From: an uncultured Oscillospiraceae bacterium
Lineage (GTDB): Bacteria; Bacillota; Clostridia; Oscillospirales; Oscillospiraceae
Direction of reading: 5' to 3'
Assembly (NCBI GenBank): GCA_934511545.1
Contig: CAKSWM010000021.1
Coordinates: 1 to 11,847 of the forward strand
Length of the DNA: 11,847 nt
Positions within the stretch are counted from its first letter, which is position 1; each line of letters starts with the position of its first letter. Below the pieces are notes generated by a model. The model saw only the letters and a program-made list of their open reading frames with translations, was not told the origin of the DNA and searched no databases. A program made the translations under genes and the position numbers. Shown here one piece after another: positions 1 through 7,899 of the stretch.

Positions 1-130
1 CGGCGAGGGGATCGTAAGTGCCCAGCTCCTCGATGAAGCGTCCGTCGCGGGGACTGCGGGAATCCGCAACTACGACGCGGTAGTAAGGATTCTTCTTTGC
101 ACCCATTCTGCGAAGTCTGATTTTGACCAT
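1..130 (-). CDS. rpsP: 30S ribosomal protein S16, N-terminal part (cut by window start)
   Basis: Structural protein of the small ribosomal subunit. The reverse strand from 130 gives 43 residues beginning [20 protein letters not shown], followed by [21 protein letters not shown], which is the highly conserved S16 N-terminus; the rest lies outside the window. The start is fixed by a GGAGGTG Shine-Dalgarno at 138-144, 7 nt before the ATG. It is the third gene of the ylxM-ffh-rpsP operon and starts 46 nt after the ffh stop, with no terminator in the gap. Only the first half of the protein (usually about 80-90 aa) is visible, but the match is unmistakable. Confidence 0.97.
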   Translation of the reverse strand, partial: MVKIRLRRMGAKKNPYYRVVVADSRSPRDGRFIEELGTYDPLA

Positions 131-176
131 TTATTTTCACCTCCGTTGTAAAAACTGTTTTATGAATGACGGCCGT

Positions 177-1520
177 TTACAGGCCGAACATACCGAGCTG
201 GCCCTTTCCGAAGCGGCGGCCCTTTTTGCCGGCGCCGGAAAGCTGTTTTGCCATTTTCTGCATCATCTCGTACTGTTTGAGCAGGCGGTTGACATCCACG
301 ACGGTGGTGCCGGAGCCCGCGGCGATGCGTTTTTTGCGGCTGTTTCCGAGAACGTTCGGGTTCTCTCGCTCGTGCGGAGTCATGGAAAGAATGATGGCCT
401 CCGTTCTGGTAAGCGCCTTTTCGTCTATCTGTGCGCCGGCCAGCGCCTTGGTGTCCATGCCGGGGATCATGCCCGCAATGTCCTGAAGGCTGCCCATGCC
501 GCGAAGCTGGACCAGCTGGTCATAGTAATCGGTGAGCGTGAATTTGTTCTGGCGGAGCTTGTCGGCCATTTCGGCCACCTTTTTTTCGTCGAAGCTCTGT
601 TCCGCTTTTTCGATAAGCGTCAGAACGTCGCCCATGCCGAGGATGCGGCTGGCCATACGGTCGGGGTGGAACGGCTCGATCTGATCGAGCTTTTCGCCCG
701 TTCCGACGTATTTGATGGGTTTGCCGGTCACGGCCCTGACGGAGAGCGCCGCGCCGCCGCGCGTGTCGCCGTCCAGCTTTGTGAGCATTATGCCGTCGAT
801 GCCGAGGGCGCTGTCGAAGGCGGAAGCCGCGTTCACTGCGTCCTGTCCGGTCATCGCGTCGATGACGAGAAGGATCTCGGCGGGATCCGTTGCCTCCTTG
901 ATGCGCCGGAGCTCGTCCATCAGCTCTTCGTCAATGTGCAGACGTCCGGCGGTGTCGAGAAACACCATGTCGTTGCCGTATTTCTTCGCATGCGCGATAG
1001 CGGCCTTTGCGATATCGACGGGGTCTGTCTGTCCCATCTGGAAAACGGGGATGCCAAGCTGCGCTCCGACGGTCTCGAGCTGTTTGATAGCGGCGGGACG
1101 GTAGATGTCGCAGGCGGCGAGAAGCGGGCGCTTTCCGCTCTTTTTGAGCAGGTTTGCAAGCTTTGCGCCGTTCGTCGTTTTGCCCGCGCCCTGAAGTCCG
1201 ACCAGCATCACGACGCTGGGCGATTTTGAACTTATGTTGATCTTGGTGTTTTCGCTGCCCATGAGGGCCGTCAGTTCCTCGTTGACGATCTTGATGACCA
1301 TCTGGGCGGGATTGAGGCTTTCGAGGATCTCGACGCCGACCGCGCGTTCGCTCACGCGCTTTACGAAATCCTTGACGACCTTATAGCTGACGTCCGCCTC
1401 CAGCAGAGCCAGGCGCACCTCGCGCATGGCCTCCTTGATGTCGCTCTCGGACAGGCGTCCCTTTCCGCGGAGCTTTTTGAACACCGAGGAGAGCTTGTCT
1501 GATAAACTTTCAAATGCCAT
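177..1520 (-). CDS. ffh: Signal recognition particle protein Ffh (SRP54 homologue)
   Basis: GTPase that binds 4.5S/6S RNA and signal sequences of nascent membrane proteins and delivers ribosomes to FtsY at the membrane. The product has 447 aa, the normal size. The N domain is residues 1-90. The G domain is about 100-295, with P-loop GLQGAGKTT (108-116), the insertion-box region DIYRPAAIKQLE (138-149), DTAGR (189-193) and TKLDG (247-251). The methionine-rich M domain (about 300-447) carries the RNA-binding stretch SRKKRIAAGSG (394-404), followed by a helix rich in Met (418-424). The start follows a GAGGA ribosome binding site at 1528-1532, which overlaps the upstream ylxM stop codon, so the two genes are probably translationally coupled. 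Confidence 0.98.
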   Translation of the reverse strand: MAFESLSDKLSSVFKKLRGKGRLSESDIKEAMREVRLALLEADVSYKVVKDFVKRVSERAVGVEILESLNPAQMVIKIVNEELTALMGSENTKINISSKSPSVVMLVGLQGAGKTTNGAKLANLLKKSGKRPLLAACDIYRPAAIKQLETVGAQLGIPVFQMGQTDPVDIAKAAIAHAKKYGNDMVFLDTAGRLHIDEELMDELRRIKEATDPAEILLVIDAMTGQDAVNAASAFDSALGIDGIMLTKLDGDTRGGAALSVRAVTGKPIKYVGTGEKLDQIEPFHPDRMASRILGMGDVLTLIEKAEQSFDEKKVAEMADKLRQNKFTLTDYYDQLVQLRGMGSLQDIAGMIPGMDTKALAGAQIDEKALTRTEAIILSMTPHERENPNVLGNSRKKRIAAGSGTTVVDVNRLLKQYEMMQKMAKQLSGAGKKGRRFGKGQLGMFGL

Positions 1521-1530
1521 AGTTTTTTCC

Positions 1531-1878
1531 TCAGTCGAGACAGGCGAGCCTGTCGATTATCTGCCCGCAGAGCTGCTGTGCCTCGCCTGTTGTCATTGCC
1601 TTGAGCCGGGCCAGCTCAGAACCTATCCGGCCAAGCTCCTGCCGCCGTTCTTCCGCGCGGCGGATCAGGCCGGTCTTTTCTTCAAATTCGGAGAGCGTCT
1701 GTTCGGCGCGGCGGATGATATCCCACACGGCCTGGCGGCTCGTTCCGCTGCGCTCGGCGATCTCCGCAAGGGAATAGTCCTCGTTGTAGTGCAGGTCGTA
1801 ATAAAGGTGCTGCTTTTCCGTCAACAGTTCGCCGTAGTAGTCGAAAAGCATGGTTTTCCGGAGAGTTTCGTTCTGCAT
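1531..1878 (-). CDS. ylxM: YlxM-family helix-turn-helix protein of the SRP operon
   Basis: Small putative DNA-binding protein usually encoded next to ffh in Firmicutes; it resembles the C-terminal HTH of sigma factors and is thought to modulate the SRP operon or pathway. The product is 115 aa from MQNETLRKTM. An HTH is visible at about residues 36-58 (SLAEIAERSGTSRQAVWDII), followed by a long charged helix (about 60-95) likely to form a coiled coil. An upstream in-frame extension to 1983 exists, but the chosen ATG has a GGAGGTG site at 1885-1891 with 6-nt spacing and starts like the family. The extension would run through the promoter at 1934-1962, so it is rejected. Ten bases separate its stop (1531) from the ffh start (1520). 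Confidence 0.92.
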   Translation of the reverse strand: MQNETLRKTMLFDYYGELLTEKQHLYYDLHYNEDYSLAEIAERSGTSRQAVWDIIRRAEQTLSEFEEKTGLIRRAEERRQELGRIGSELARLKAMTTGEAQQLCGQIIDRLACLD

Positions 1879-1933
1879 ATGCCCCACCTCCGAAAAATGA
1901 CCTGACAATGATATATGCTTTACAGCACAAAGG

Positions 1934-1962
1934 ATTATACACCCGCGGGGCAGTGCTGTCAA
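1934..1962 (-). promoter_or_regulatory. Consensus vegetative promoter of the ylxM-ffh-rpsP operon
   Basis: On the reverse strand, TTGACA (1957-1962) and TATAAT (1934-1939) are separated by exactly 17 nt, a full match to the housekeeping sigma factor consensus. The ylxM start lies 56 nt downstream of the -10, leaving a short 5' leader in which I see no obvious structured element. A promoter this strong fits genes needed at all growth rates. Confidence 0.9.
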
Positions 1963-2030
1963 GCATTTTTCTTTGTCAGACACCGGAGCACAGAAAAGTT
2001 AAAAACGGCGGCCGCAGATCCCGTCCAACG

Positions 2031-2039
2031 TGGTATAAT
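2031..2039 (+). promoter_or_regulatory. Extended -10 promoter of the PHP phosphoesterase gene
   Basis: TG at 2031-2032 followed by TATAAT at 2034-2039 is a consensus extended -10 element (TGnTATAAT). No good -35 is visible at 16-18 nt spacing, which extended -10 promoters tolerate. It lies 45 nt upstream of the ATG at 2085 and about 70 bp from the divergent ylxM promoter. Confidence 0.65.
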
Positions 2040-2084
2040 ATATCCCGCAGACAGAAAACACAAACGGCAAGGAGGCGCGGACCG

Positions 2085-2927
2085 ATGCGCGATATATGCG
2101 ACCTGCACACCCATTCAACCTTTTCGGACGGCACCCGCACCCCGCGCGAGCTCGTCGGGCTGGCCATCAGCGCGGGACTTGGCGCCGCCGCGCTGACGGA
2201 TCACAACACTGTCGCGGGACTCACGGAGTTTATGGACGCGGCAAAAAACACGCCGCTCGAGGCAATAGCGGGGGTCGAGATATCCACCGGCTTCCGCGGC
2301 ACGGAAATCCACATCGTCGGACTTTTTATCCGTCCGGAGAGCTTCGCACAAATCACGGAGTTTCTGGGTGTTATGGTCCGCCGCAAGGAGGATAGCAATC
2401 TGCGCCTGACCGAGGCGCTGGCACGGGACGGATATGAGCTGGACTACGGGAAGATAAAGACCCGCCACAAAGGCAGCGTGAACCGGGCCGTCATCGCCGC
2501 AGAGCTGGTGAAAAAGGGTTATGCCGGCAGCGTCGGCGAGGCCATAAATGGACTGCTGAGCGAAGAGCGGGGATATTATATCCCGCCGGAGCGGATAGCG
2601 TCTCTCGATGCGATCGCCTTTCTTAAAGATATCGGAGCCGCGCCCGTCCTCGCGCACCCCTTCGTCAGCATGAAGGACACGGAGCTGCCGGCATTTCTGT
2701 CCGAGGCAAAGGACGCGGGCCTGGCCGCGATCGAAACGCGCTATTCAACATACTCCCCCGAAACGGCGGCACGCGCTTCGGAGCTTGCACAGAGGTTCGG
2801 GCTCCTGGAAAGCGGCGGCAGCGATTTTCACGGGGAGAACAAGCCGGACATAAAGCTCGGCACCGGAAGAGGGGATCTGGCCGTCCCCATGGCCTTTGCG
2901 CGGAAAATCAAGGCAGGGCTTGCGTAA
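2085..2927 (+). CDS. PHP-domain metal-dependent phosphoesterase
   Basis: 280-aa PHP-family hydrolase, the group that includes 3',5'-nucleoside bisphosphate phosphatase (RnAmn/TrpH/YciV). These are cytosolic enzymes using a multinuclear metal site to remove phosphate from small nucleotides. Visible metal-binding motifs in order are DLHTHS (6-11), TDHN (38-41), GVEIS (63-67), EIHIVG (74-79), AHP (190-192) and SDFHG (246-250); all PHP motifs appear intact. A longer in-frame reading starts at 1908, but an AAGGAGG site at 2069-2075, 9 nt before this ATG, and the DLHTHS motif near the N-terminus decide the start. It is transcribed alone between the SRP operon and the leu operon. The exact substrate is not determined by sequence. 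Confidence 0.9.
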   Translation: MRDICDLHTHSTFSDGTRTPRELVGLAISAGLGAAALTDHNTVAGLTEFMDAAKNTPLEAIAGVEISTGFRGTEIHIVGLFIRPESFAQITEFLGVMVRRKEDSNLRLTEALARDGYELDYGKIKTRHKGSVNRAVIAAELVKKGYAGSVGEAINGLLSEERGYYIPPERIASLDAIAFLKDIGAAPVLAHPFVSMKDTELPAFLSEAKDAGLAAIETRYSTYSPETAARASELAQRFGLLESGGSDFHGENKPDIKLGTGRGDLAVPMAFARKIKAGLA

Positions 2928-2933
2928 TCCATC

Positions 2934-2947
2934 TTGGAAGTTTCCAA
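2934..2947 (+). repeat. Short palindrome upstream of the leu promoter
   Basis: TTGGAA-GT-TTCCAA, 6-bp arms with a 2-nt spacer, 7 nt after the PHP gene stop and 10 nt before the leu -35. It lacks a T-run on either strand, so it is not a convincing terminator. It could be a regulator binding site or chance. Confidence 0.3.
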
Positions 2948-2957
2948 AAAATAGCTC

Positions 2958-2986
2958 TTGACAATTGAGTTTTATTGCTGTAAATT
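2958..2986 (+). promoter_or_regulatory. leu operon promoter
   Basis: TTGACA (2958-2963) and TAAATT (2981-2986, 4 of 6 consensus) with 17-nt spacing. Transcription would start near 2993, just before the T-box stem I, giving a leader of about 340 nt before leuA. It is the only good promoter between the PHP gene and leuA. Confidence 0.8.
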
Positions 2987-2992
2987 GAGTGC

Positions 2993-3275
2993 ATCATAAA
3001 CGTCAAATGCAAAGACGGGGAAAAAGTTTGAGCTTGGCAGCGCAGAGAGCCTCCGGCAGGTGTAAGGAGGTATGCGGGCAAAAAACGATACTCGCCCCCG
3101 AGCATTCCGGCTGAGAGTTCGCTTCAGGCCGGAACGGGTCTCCTCACCGTTACCAGAGAGGCAGCATTCGCCCTGTCAGGACCGATGCTGAGAGCGGATA
3201 TTTTTAAAATATCAAACGGAGTGGTACCGCGGAAGTCAGCTTTCGTCTCTGATTACAGAGGCGGGGCTGTTTTTT
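2993..3275 (+). promoter_or_regulatory. Leucine T-box leader (tRNA-sensing riboswitch)
   Basis: Uncharged tRNA-Leu binding to this leader allows leuACDB to be transcribed. Stem I starts with CGGGG (3016-3020) pairing CCCCG (3096-3100). The AG bulge region GCAGAGAG (3042-3049) is followed by distal stem CCTCC/GGAGG (3050-3054/3066-3070) with loop motif GGTGTAA. The specifier loop holds CTC (3091-3093), a Leu codon followed by G. Further hairpins lie at 3105-3134 (TTCCGG/CCGGAA arms, TTCG loop), 3162-3190 (CAGCAT/ATGCTG) and 3197-3213 (GATATT/AATATC), the last fitting stem III. The T-box GGAGTGGTACCGCG (3218-3231) has TGGT to pair with the tRNA acceptor end, discriminator A as in tRNA-Leu. The antiterminator pairs ACGGAG (3216-3221) with CTTTCGT (3240-3246). 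Every landmark is read directly; the tRNA assignment is inferred from the specifier and operon. Confidence 0.95.
3237..3275 (+). terminator. T-box leader intrinsic terminator
   Basis: CGTCTCTG (3244-3251) pairs with CAGAGGCG (3256-3263, one G-T) around an ATTA loop. The stem is extended by TT/GG and CAG/CTG pairs and followed by six T (3270-3275). The 5' arm overlaps the antiterminator half at 3240-3246, so the two structures exclude each other. Confidence 0.9.
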
Positions 3276-3334
3276 ATTTCCGGACAGGCGCCGCGTACCG
3301 TCAGACAAATCACAGTGAAACGAGGGTCATCACA

Positions 3335-4846
3335 ATGCAAAGGATCAAAATCTTCGACACCACGCTGCGCGACGGAGAGCAGTCCCCGGGATGCAGCATG
3401 AATCTTTCCGAAAAGATAGAGATGGCGCGCCAGCTCGACAGGCTTGGCGTGGATATCATCGAGGCCGGCTTTGCCATTGCCTCCCCGATGGACTTCAAAA
3501 GCGTTCAGGCCATCGCCGCCGCTGTAAAGAACTGCACCGTTGCAAGCCTTGCGCGCTGCACCAAAGGTGATATCGACTCGGCATGGAGCGCCGTCCGGGA
3601 AGCGGTAAAGCCCCGCATCCATGTTTTTCTCGCCACCAGCGACATCCACATGGAGTATAAGCTCCGGATGAGCCGCAGCGAGGTCCTCGCCAGCATCCGC
3701 GAAAACGTCGCCTACGCCAAAAGCTTCTGCGAGGATATCGAGTTCTCCGCAGAGGACGCCTCCCGCTCCGACCGCGAATTTCTGGCCGAATGTCTGAGCA
3801 CCGCGATAGAGGCGGGCGCCACGGTCGTCAATGTGCCGGACACCGTCGGATATGCAACGCCGGAGGAGATATTCGGCCTGTTCTCCTATCTCCGCAAAAA
3901 CGTCCGGGGCATTGAAAACGTCGATCTTTCCGCGCACTGCCACGATGATCTCGGCCTTGCCGTTGCAAACAGCCTTGCCTGCATCCGCGCGGGCGCGACC
4001 CAGGTCGAATGCACCGTAAACGGCATCGGCGAGCGCGCTGGCAACGCAAGCCTTGAGGAGATCGCAATGGCGCTCAAGACCCGCCGCGACCATTACGACG
4101 CGGACACGGGCATCAACACCCGCATGATATACAAGACCAGCAAACTGCTCTCGAGCATCACGGGCGTGCCCATCGCGCCGAACAAGTCCATCGTCGGCGC
4201 AAACGCCTTTGCGCACGAATCCGGCATCCATCAGCACGGCGTCATCGCAAACGCGCAGACCTACGAGATCATGAAGGCGGAGGACATCGGCATCCCGCAG
4301 AACAGCCTCGTTCTCGGCAAGCACAGCGGAAAGCACGCCCTGCGCGAGCGTCTGGAAGAGCTGGGCTACGAGATCAGCGCGGCGGAGATGGAGAACATAT
4401 TCACCCGCTTCAAGGAGCTTGCCGACAAAAAGAAGAACATATCAACCTCCGACCTCGAGGCCCTCGTCCTCAACCACCGCCATACCGAGGTCGGCGCCTA
4501 TGAGCTTGCCGGCCACGTCGTCAACACCGGCTCCGGCAACGTTCCGAACCTTGCCTGCATCAAAATCAAACGCGCGGACGACAGTTATTCCGAGGAGGCC
4601 GCTATGGGCTCCGGTCCGCTGGACGCCGCGTTCAAGGCCATCAACCGCATCGTCGGCATGGACGTCTCTCTCGAGACATACCGCCTGAACGCCGTCACCG
4701 ACGGCGAGGACGCAATGGGCGAGGCCGTCGTCAAGCTTCGCTGCGGCGACACCACCGCGACCGGGACCGGCCTGTCCACCGACGTTATCGAAGCATCCAT
4801 CCGCGCCTATATAAACGGTATCAATAAAATTACGGGAGCTAAATGA
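3335..4846 (+). CDS. leuA: 2-isopropylmalate synthase
   Basis: First committed step of leucine synthesis: condenses acetyl-CoA with 2-ketoisovalerate to give 2-isopropylmalate. 503 aa, typical of the bacterial family. The catalytic TIM barrel (about 1-290) shows DTTLRDGEQ (8-16), with Arg12/Asp13 in the metal/substrate site, HCHDDLG (201-207), with His201 and His203 as metal ligands, and [13 protein letters not shown] (230-242). A linker with HESGIHQHG (294-302) is followed by the C-terminal leucine-binding regulatory domain (about 380-503), so feedback inhibition by leucine is expected. The ATG at 3335 starts the family-typical N-terminus after an AGGG at 3323-3326. An upstream in-frame reading from 3185 would translate the T-box and is rejected. 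The stop overlaps the first possible leuC ATG. Confidence 0.97.
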   Translation: MQRIKIFDTTLRDGEQSPGCSMNLSEKIEMARQLDRLGVDIIEAGFAIASPMDFKSVQAIAAAVKNCTVASLARCTKGDIDSAWSAVREAVKPRIHVFLATSDIHMEYKLRMSRSEVLASIRENVAYAKSFCEDIEFSAEDASRSDREFLAECLSTAIEAGATVVNVPDTVGYATPEEIFGLFSYLRKNVRGIENVDLSAHCHDDLGLAVANSLACIRAGATQVECTVNGIGERAGNASLEEIAMALKTRRDHYDADTGINTRMIYKTSKLLSSITGVPIAPNKSIVGANAFAHESGIHQHGVIANAQTYEIMKAEDIGIPQNSLVLGKHSGKHALRERLEELGYEISAAEMENIFTRFKELADKKKNISTSDLEALVLNHRHTEVGAYELAGHVVNTGSGNVPNLACIKIKRADDSYSEEAAMGSGPLDAAFKAINRIVGMDVSLETYRLNAVTDGEDAMGEAVVKLRCGDTTATGTGLSTDVIEASIRAYINGINKITGAK

Positions 4847-4848
4847 TT

Positions 4849-6114
4849 ATGGGAATGACAATGACTCAGAAGATCCTCGCGCACCACGCGGGACTGCCCG
4901 AGGTCCGTGCGGGCCAGCTCATCAAGGCAAAGCTCGACCTCGTGCTCGGAAACGACATCACGACCCCCGTCGCGATAAACGAATTTGAAGCCGCCGGCTT
5001 CGACAGAGTCTTTGACAAGAGCCGCATTGCGCTCGTCATGGACCACTTTGCCCCAAATAAGGACATCAAGGCCGCGACCCAGTGCAAGCAGTGCCGCACC
5101 TTCGCACGCCGCTTTGATATCGACAACTGGTACGACGTCGGCACGATGGGCATCGAACACGCGCTCCTGCCGGAAAAGGGACTCGTCGCGCCGGGCGAGG
5201 CGATAATCGGCGCGGACAGCCACACCTGCACCTACGGCGCGGTCGGCGCTTTCTCAACAGGCGTCGGTTCAACGGATATGGGCGCGGCGATAGCCGTCGG
5301 CGAGACCTGGTTCAAGGTGCCGCAGGCGATAAAGGTCAACCTCACCGGCTCCCTCGGGCCTTATGTCAGCGGCAAGGACGTCATCCTCTCCCTCATCGGA
5401 ATGATCGGCGTTGACGGCGCGCTGTACCAGTCGCTGGAGTTTTCGGGCAGCGGCGTTAAGAACCTGACGATCTATGACCGGCTCACGATCTGCAACATGG
5501 CGATCGAGGCCGGCGCGAAAAACGGCATCTTCCCCGTCGATGAAGTAACACGCGAATTTCTCTCCGGCCGCGTCAGCCGCAAATGGACGGCCTTCGAAGC
5601 CGACCCCGACGCCGAGTACAGCCGCGTTATCGACATCGATCTGTCGAAGCTCGACTGCACCGTATCCTATCCGCATCTGCCGGAAAACACGCACCCCGCC
5701 GCCGAGGGCGGCGATATCGCAGTCGATCAGGTCGTTATCGGCTCCTGCACCAACGGCAACATTGCGGACATGCAGGCCGCGGCCGAGATACTCAAGGGCC
5801 GCCATATCGCTCCCAACGTCCGCGCTATCGTCATCCCCGCGACGCAGTATGTCTACAAGGAATGCATAAAGCGCGGCTGGACGGAGATCTTCATCGACGC
5901 CGGCTGCGTCGTCTCCACGCCGACCTGCGGCCCCTGCCTCGGCGGCCACATGGGCGTGCTCGCCGCGGGCGAGAGGTGCATCTCCACCACCAACCGCAAC
6001 TTCGTCGGCCGCATGGGCCACGTTGACAGCGAGGTATACCTCGCCTCTCCCGCCGTAGCGGCGGCCTCCGCCGTAACCGGACACATCACTCACCCGATGG
6101 AGGTAATGTCATGA
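4849..6114 (+). CDS. leuC: 3-isopropylmalate dehydratase large subunit
   Basis: With LeuD it isomerises 2-isopropylmalate to 3-isopropylmalate through a [4Fe-4S] cluster; aconitase superfamily, cytosolic. 421 aa from [11 protein letters not shown], the length of the shorter LeuC type common in clostridia and archaea rather than the roughly 466-aa enterobacterial form. Cluster ligands are Cys300 (GSCTNG) and Cys360/Cys363 (TCGPCLGG). The active-site region [13 protein letters not shown] is at 121-133. In-frame ATGs also occur at 4843, 4855 and 4861. The GGGAG at 4834-4838 is 10 nt from 4849 and 4 nt from 4843, so 4849 is preferred, but 4843 (overlapping the leuA stop) remains possible. The stop overlaps the leuD ATG as ATGA. 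Confidence 0.95.
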   Translation: MGMTMTQKILAHHAGLPEVRAGQLIKAKLDLVLGNDITTPVAINEFEAAGFDRVFDKSRIALVMDHFAPNKDIKAATQCKQCRTFARRFDIDNWYDVGTMGIEHALLPEKGLVAPGEAIIGADSHTCTYGAVGAFSTGVGSTDMGAAIAVGETWFKVPQAIKVNLTGSLGPYVSGKDVILSLIGMIGVDGALYQSLEFSGSGVKNLTIYDRLTICNMAIEAGAKNGIFPVDEVTREFLSGRVSRKWTAFEADPDAEYSRVIDIDLSKLDCTVSYPHLPENTHPAAEGGDIAVDQVVIGSCTNGNIADMQAAAEILKGRHIAPNVRAIVIPATQYVYKECIKRGWTEIFIDAGCVVSTPTCGPCLGGHMGVLAAGERCISTTNRNFVGRMGHVDSEVYLASPAVAAASAVTGHITHPMEVMS

Positions 6115-6593
6115 ACGCACACGGAACAGCACATAAATACGGCGACCACATCGACACGGATGTCATAATCCCCGCCCGCTATCTGGCGACGCAGGACCAC
6201 AGGGAGCTGGCCTCCCACTGCATGGAGGATATAGACGCCTCCTTCACCGGCAAGGTCAGAAACGGCGACATCATGGTCGCGGGTCTCAACTTCGGCTGCG
6301 GCTCCTCCCGCGAGCACGCGCCCATAGCCATCAAGGCAAGCGGCATCTCATGCGTCATCGCAAAAACCTTTGCGCGCATTTTTTACCGCAACGCAATAAA
6401 CATCGGCCTTGCCATTCTCGAGTGCGAGGCGGCGAGCGACGGCATACGCGACGGCGACGAGGTCTCCATCGATTTCGACACCGGCGTCATAACCAACGTA
6501 ACAAAGGGCGAGACCTATCAGGCTGAACCCTTCCCCGAGTTCATCAGGGACATGATAAGCAAGGGCGGGCTGATGGCCTCCCTCAGGGACTGA
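6111..6593 (+). CDS. leuD: 3-isopropylmalate dehydratase small subunit
   Basis: Swivelling-domain subunit that completes the active site of LeuC. 160 aa, as usual for partners of the short LeuC type. Visible motifs are the [11 protein letters not shown] region (15-25), [11 protein letters not shown] (61-71), which forms the substrate-binding loop with Ser65/Arg67, and [18 protein letters not shown] (83-100). The ATG overlaps the leuC stop (ATGA) and is served by GGAGGT at 6099-6104, 6 nt upstream, so the two subunits are likely made in step by translational coupling. Confidence 0.96.
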   Translation: MNAHGTAHKYGDHIDTDVIIPARYLATQDHRELASHCMEDIDASFTGKVRNGDIMVAGLNFGCGSSREHAPIAIKASGISCVIAKTFARIFYRNAINIGLAILECEAASDGIRDGDEVSIDFDTGVITNVTKGETYQAEPFPEFIRDMISKGGLMASLRD

Positions 6594-6603
6594 GGTGACG
6601 GAA

Positions 6604-7674
6604 ATGCGTAAAAACATAGCGGTCATACGCGGCGACGGGATAGGCCCCGAGATAGTCGGCGAGGCCATCGGCGTTCTGGACGCCGTCGCCGAAAAATTCG
6701 GACACGAATTCATATACACCGAGGCTCCCATGGGCGGCAATGCCATCGACGCTTTCGGCGATCCGCTGCCCGAATCGAGCCTCAGGACCTGTCTGGAGAG
6801 CGACAGCGTGCTGCTCGGCGCGGTCGGCGGCCCGAAATGGGACGGCGTTCCGGCACAGATGCGCCCCGAAAAGGGCCTTCTGCGGCTTCGCGCGGGCATG
6901 GGACTTTATGCAAACGTGCGCCCGGCAAAGATGTTCCCCGTTCTCTCCGACGCCTGCCCTCTGAAAAAGGAGATCGCCGCGCGCGGCATCGACTTTGTTG
7001 TCGTGCGCGAGCTCATCGGCGGCGTATATTTCGGCGAACACCGCACCGAAGAGCTGGACGGCGAAAAAAAGGCCACTGACATCATGGCCTATTCCGAGCA
7101 CGAGATCCGCCGCATCGCCCACGTCGCCTTCGGCATGGCGCGCAAACGCCGCGGCCGCGTCTGCTCCGTGGACAAGGCAAACGTTCTGGACACCTCCCGG
7201 CTCTGGCGCGCCGTTGTGACCGAGGTATCAAAGGAATATCCCGACGTTGAGCTGTCGCACATGTATGTGGACAACGCCGCGATGCAGCTCGTGCGCGACC
7301 CCGCCCAGTTCGACGTTATCGTGACGGAAAACCTCTTCGGCGATATTCTCTCCGACGAGGCAAGCATGATAACCGGCTCGATCGGCATGATCCCCTCCTC
7401 CAGCATGGGCGAGACGGGCCGCGGACTTTATGAACCCATTCACGGCTCCGCGCCCGATATCGCGGGCACGGACAGAGCAAACCCGATCGGCACCATTCTC
7501 GCCGCGGCGATGATGCTGCGGTACAGCTTCGATATGCCCGCCGAAGCGGACGCGGTCGAGGCCGCCGTTGACGCGGTGCTGCGCGACGGCTTCCGCTGCG
7601 GCGATATAATGAGCGAGGGCTGCAAGCTCGCCGGCTGCCGCGAAATGGGCAAAGCCATAAGGGACAGGATCTGA
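6604..7674 (+). CDS. leuB: 3-isopropylmalate dehydrogenase
   Basis: NAD-dependent oxidative decarboxylation of 3-isopropylmalate, giving 2-ketoisocaproate after decarboxylation; cytosolic homodimer. 356 aa, normal size. Motifs: GDGIGPE (10-16), substrate arginines in [16 protein letters not shown] (92-107: Arg94, Arg96, Arg106), [11 protein letters not shown] (135-145, with Tyr142), DKANVL (190-195, Lys191), YVDNAA (221-226, Asp223), DILSDEAS (247-254, metal ligands Asp247 and Asp251) and the NAD-binding GSAPDIAG (281-288). An in-frame GTG at 6595 exists, but it lies inside the ribosome binding site GAGGTGA (6592-6598), which overlaps the leuD stop and sits 5 nt before the ATG at 6604, so the ATG is chosen. 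Last gene of the operon. Confidence 0.96.
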   Translation: MRKNIAVIRGDGIGPEIVGEAIGVLDAVAEKFGHEFIYTEAPMGGNAIDAFGDPLPESSLRTCLESDSVLLGAVGGPKWDGVPAQMRPEKGLLRLRAGMGLYANVRPAKMFPVLSDACPLKKEIAARGIDFVVVRELIGGVYFGEHRTEELDGEKKATDIMAYSEHEIRRIAHVAFGMARKRRGRVCSVDKANVLDTSRLWRAVVTEVSKEYPDVELSHMYVDNAAMQLVRDPAQFDVIVTENLFGDILSDEASMITGSIGMIPSSSMGETGRGLYEPIHGSAPDIAGTDRANPIGTILAAAMMLRYSFDMPAEADAVEAAVDAVLRDGFRCGDIMSEGCKLAGCREMGKAIRDRI

Positions 7675-7688
7675 CATGTCATAAAAAC

Positions 7689-7723
7689 AAAAAAGCAGAG
7701 ACGTGAACCGTCTCTGCTTTTTT
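7689..7723. terminator. Bidirectional intrinsic terminator between the leu operon and the convergent reductase operon
   Basis: Perfect 15-bp inverted repeat: AAAAAAGCAGAGACG (7689-7703), 5-nt loop, and its complement (7709-7723). The six T at 7718-7723 terminate leu transcription; the A-run on the left arm gives a T-run for transcripts arriving from the right. No other hairpin with a T-run was seen between 7723 and 7900, so it probably ends the minus-strand operon too. Confidence 0.93.
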
Positions 7724-7738
7724 GCTGTTATGAGAATG

Positions 7739-7896
7739 TACCATCGGTTGACACGTGCAAACACACCTGAGAGCACGTCTTTCCGGCGCTTTTTGTCCTT
7801 TTCGCCCTGGTGGGCGTCATATTGTCAAGGGCATTGGCGCCGTATGGCCGCATTTCTGCCCGTCAAAACCGTGTCTGCCCTTGTCATCCGATGGTA
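7739..7896. mobile_element. Putative 158-bp MITE-like element with imperfect terminal inverted repeats
   Basis: The left end (7739-7764) and the reverse complement of the right end (7871-7896) match at 22 of 26 positions, including an unbroken TACCATCGG and the blocks TGACA, GCA and ACAC. Both ends are TA, which fits a TA target duplication as made by IS630/Tc1-mariner-type transposases; the inner boundaries would then be CCATCGG and CCGATGG (7741-7894). There is no transposase gene, so it would be non-autonomous. It lies between the leu terminator and the 3' end of the solute-binding protein gene, 3 nt beyond that stop codon, and fills the only sizeable gap between the two operons. The repeats are read directly; mobility and family are inference. 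A structured 3' UTR is an alternative. Confidence 0.55.
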
Positions 7897-7899
7897 ATA

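Noticed and set aside
123..1229. Long plus-strand reading frame opposite ffh
   Set aside because: It is the antisense shadow of a G+C-rich, clearly conserved gene; there is no family resemblance and its start overlaps the rpsP translation start.
1908..2084. In-frame N-terminal extension of the PHP protein
   Set aside because: It begins upstream of the gene's own promoter; a good ribosome binding site and the DLHTHS motif place the start at 2085.
3185..3334. In-frame N-terminal extension of leuA
   Set aside because: It would translate the T-box and terminator; LeuA homologues begin with the segment encoded from 3335.
3236..4336. 366-codon minus-strand reading frame opposite leuA
   Set aside because: It mirrors leuA codon structure, shows no recognisable motifs and reaches across the T-box terminator.
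5269..6093. 274-codon minus-strand reading frame opposite leuC
   Set aside because: Low-complexity Ala/Gly/Asp-rich antisense of a conserved gene with no supported start.
7672..7681. TGACATGTCA perfect palindrome overlapping the leuB stop codon
   Set aside because: Ten bases only, inside a coding end and next to a clear terminator; no reason to assign a role.
7739..7896. Integron attC site or CRISPR unit
   Set aside because: There are only two inverted ends, no direct-repeat/spacer pattern and no core-site motifs; a MITE-like element explains the symmetry better.
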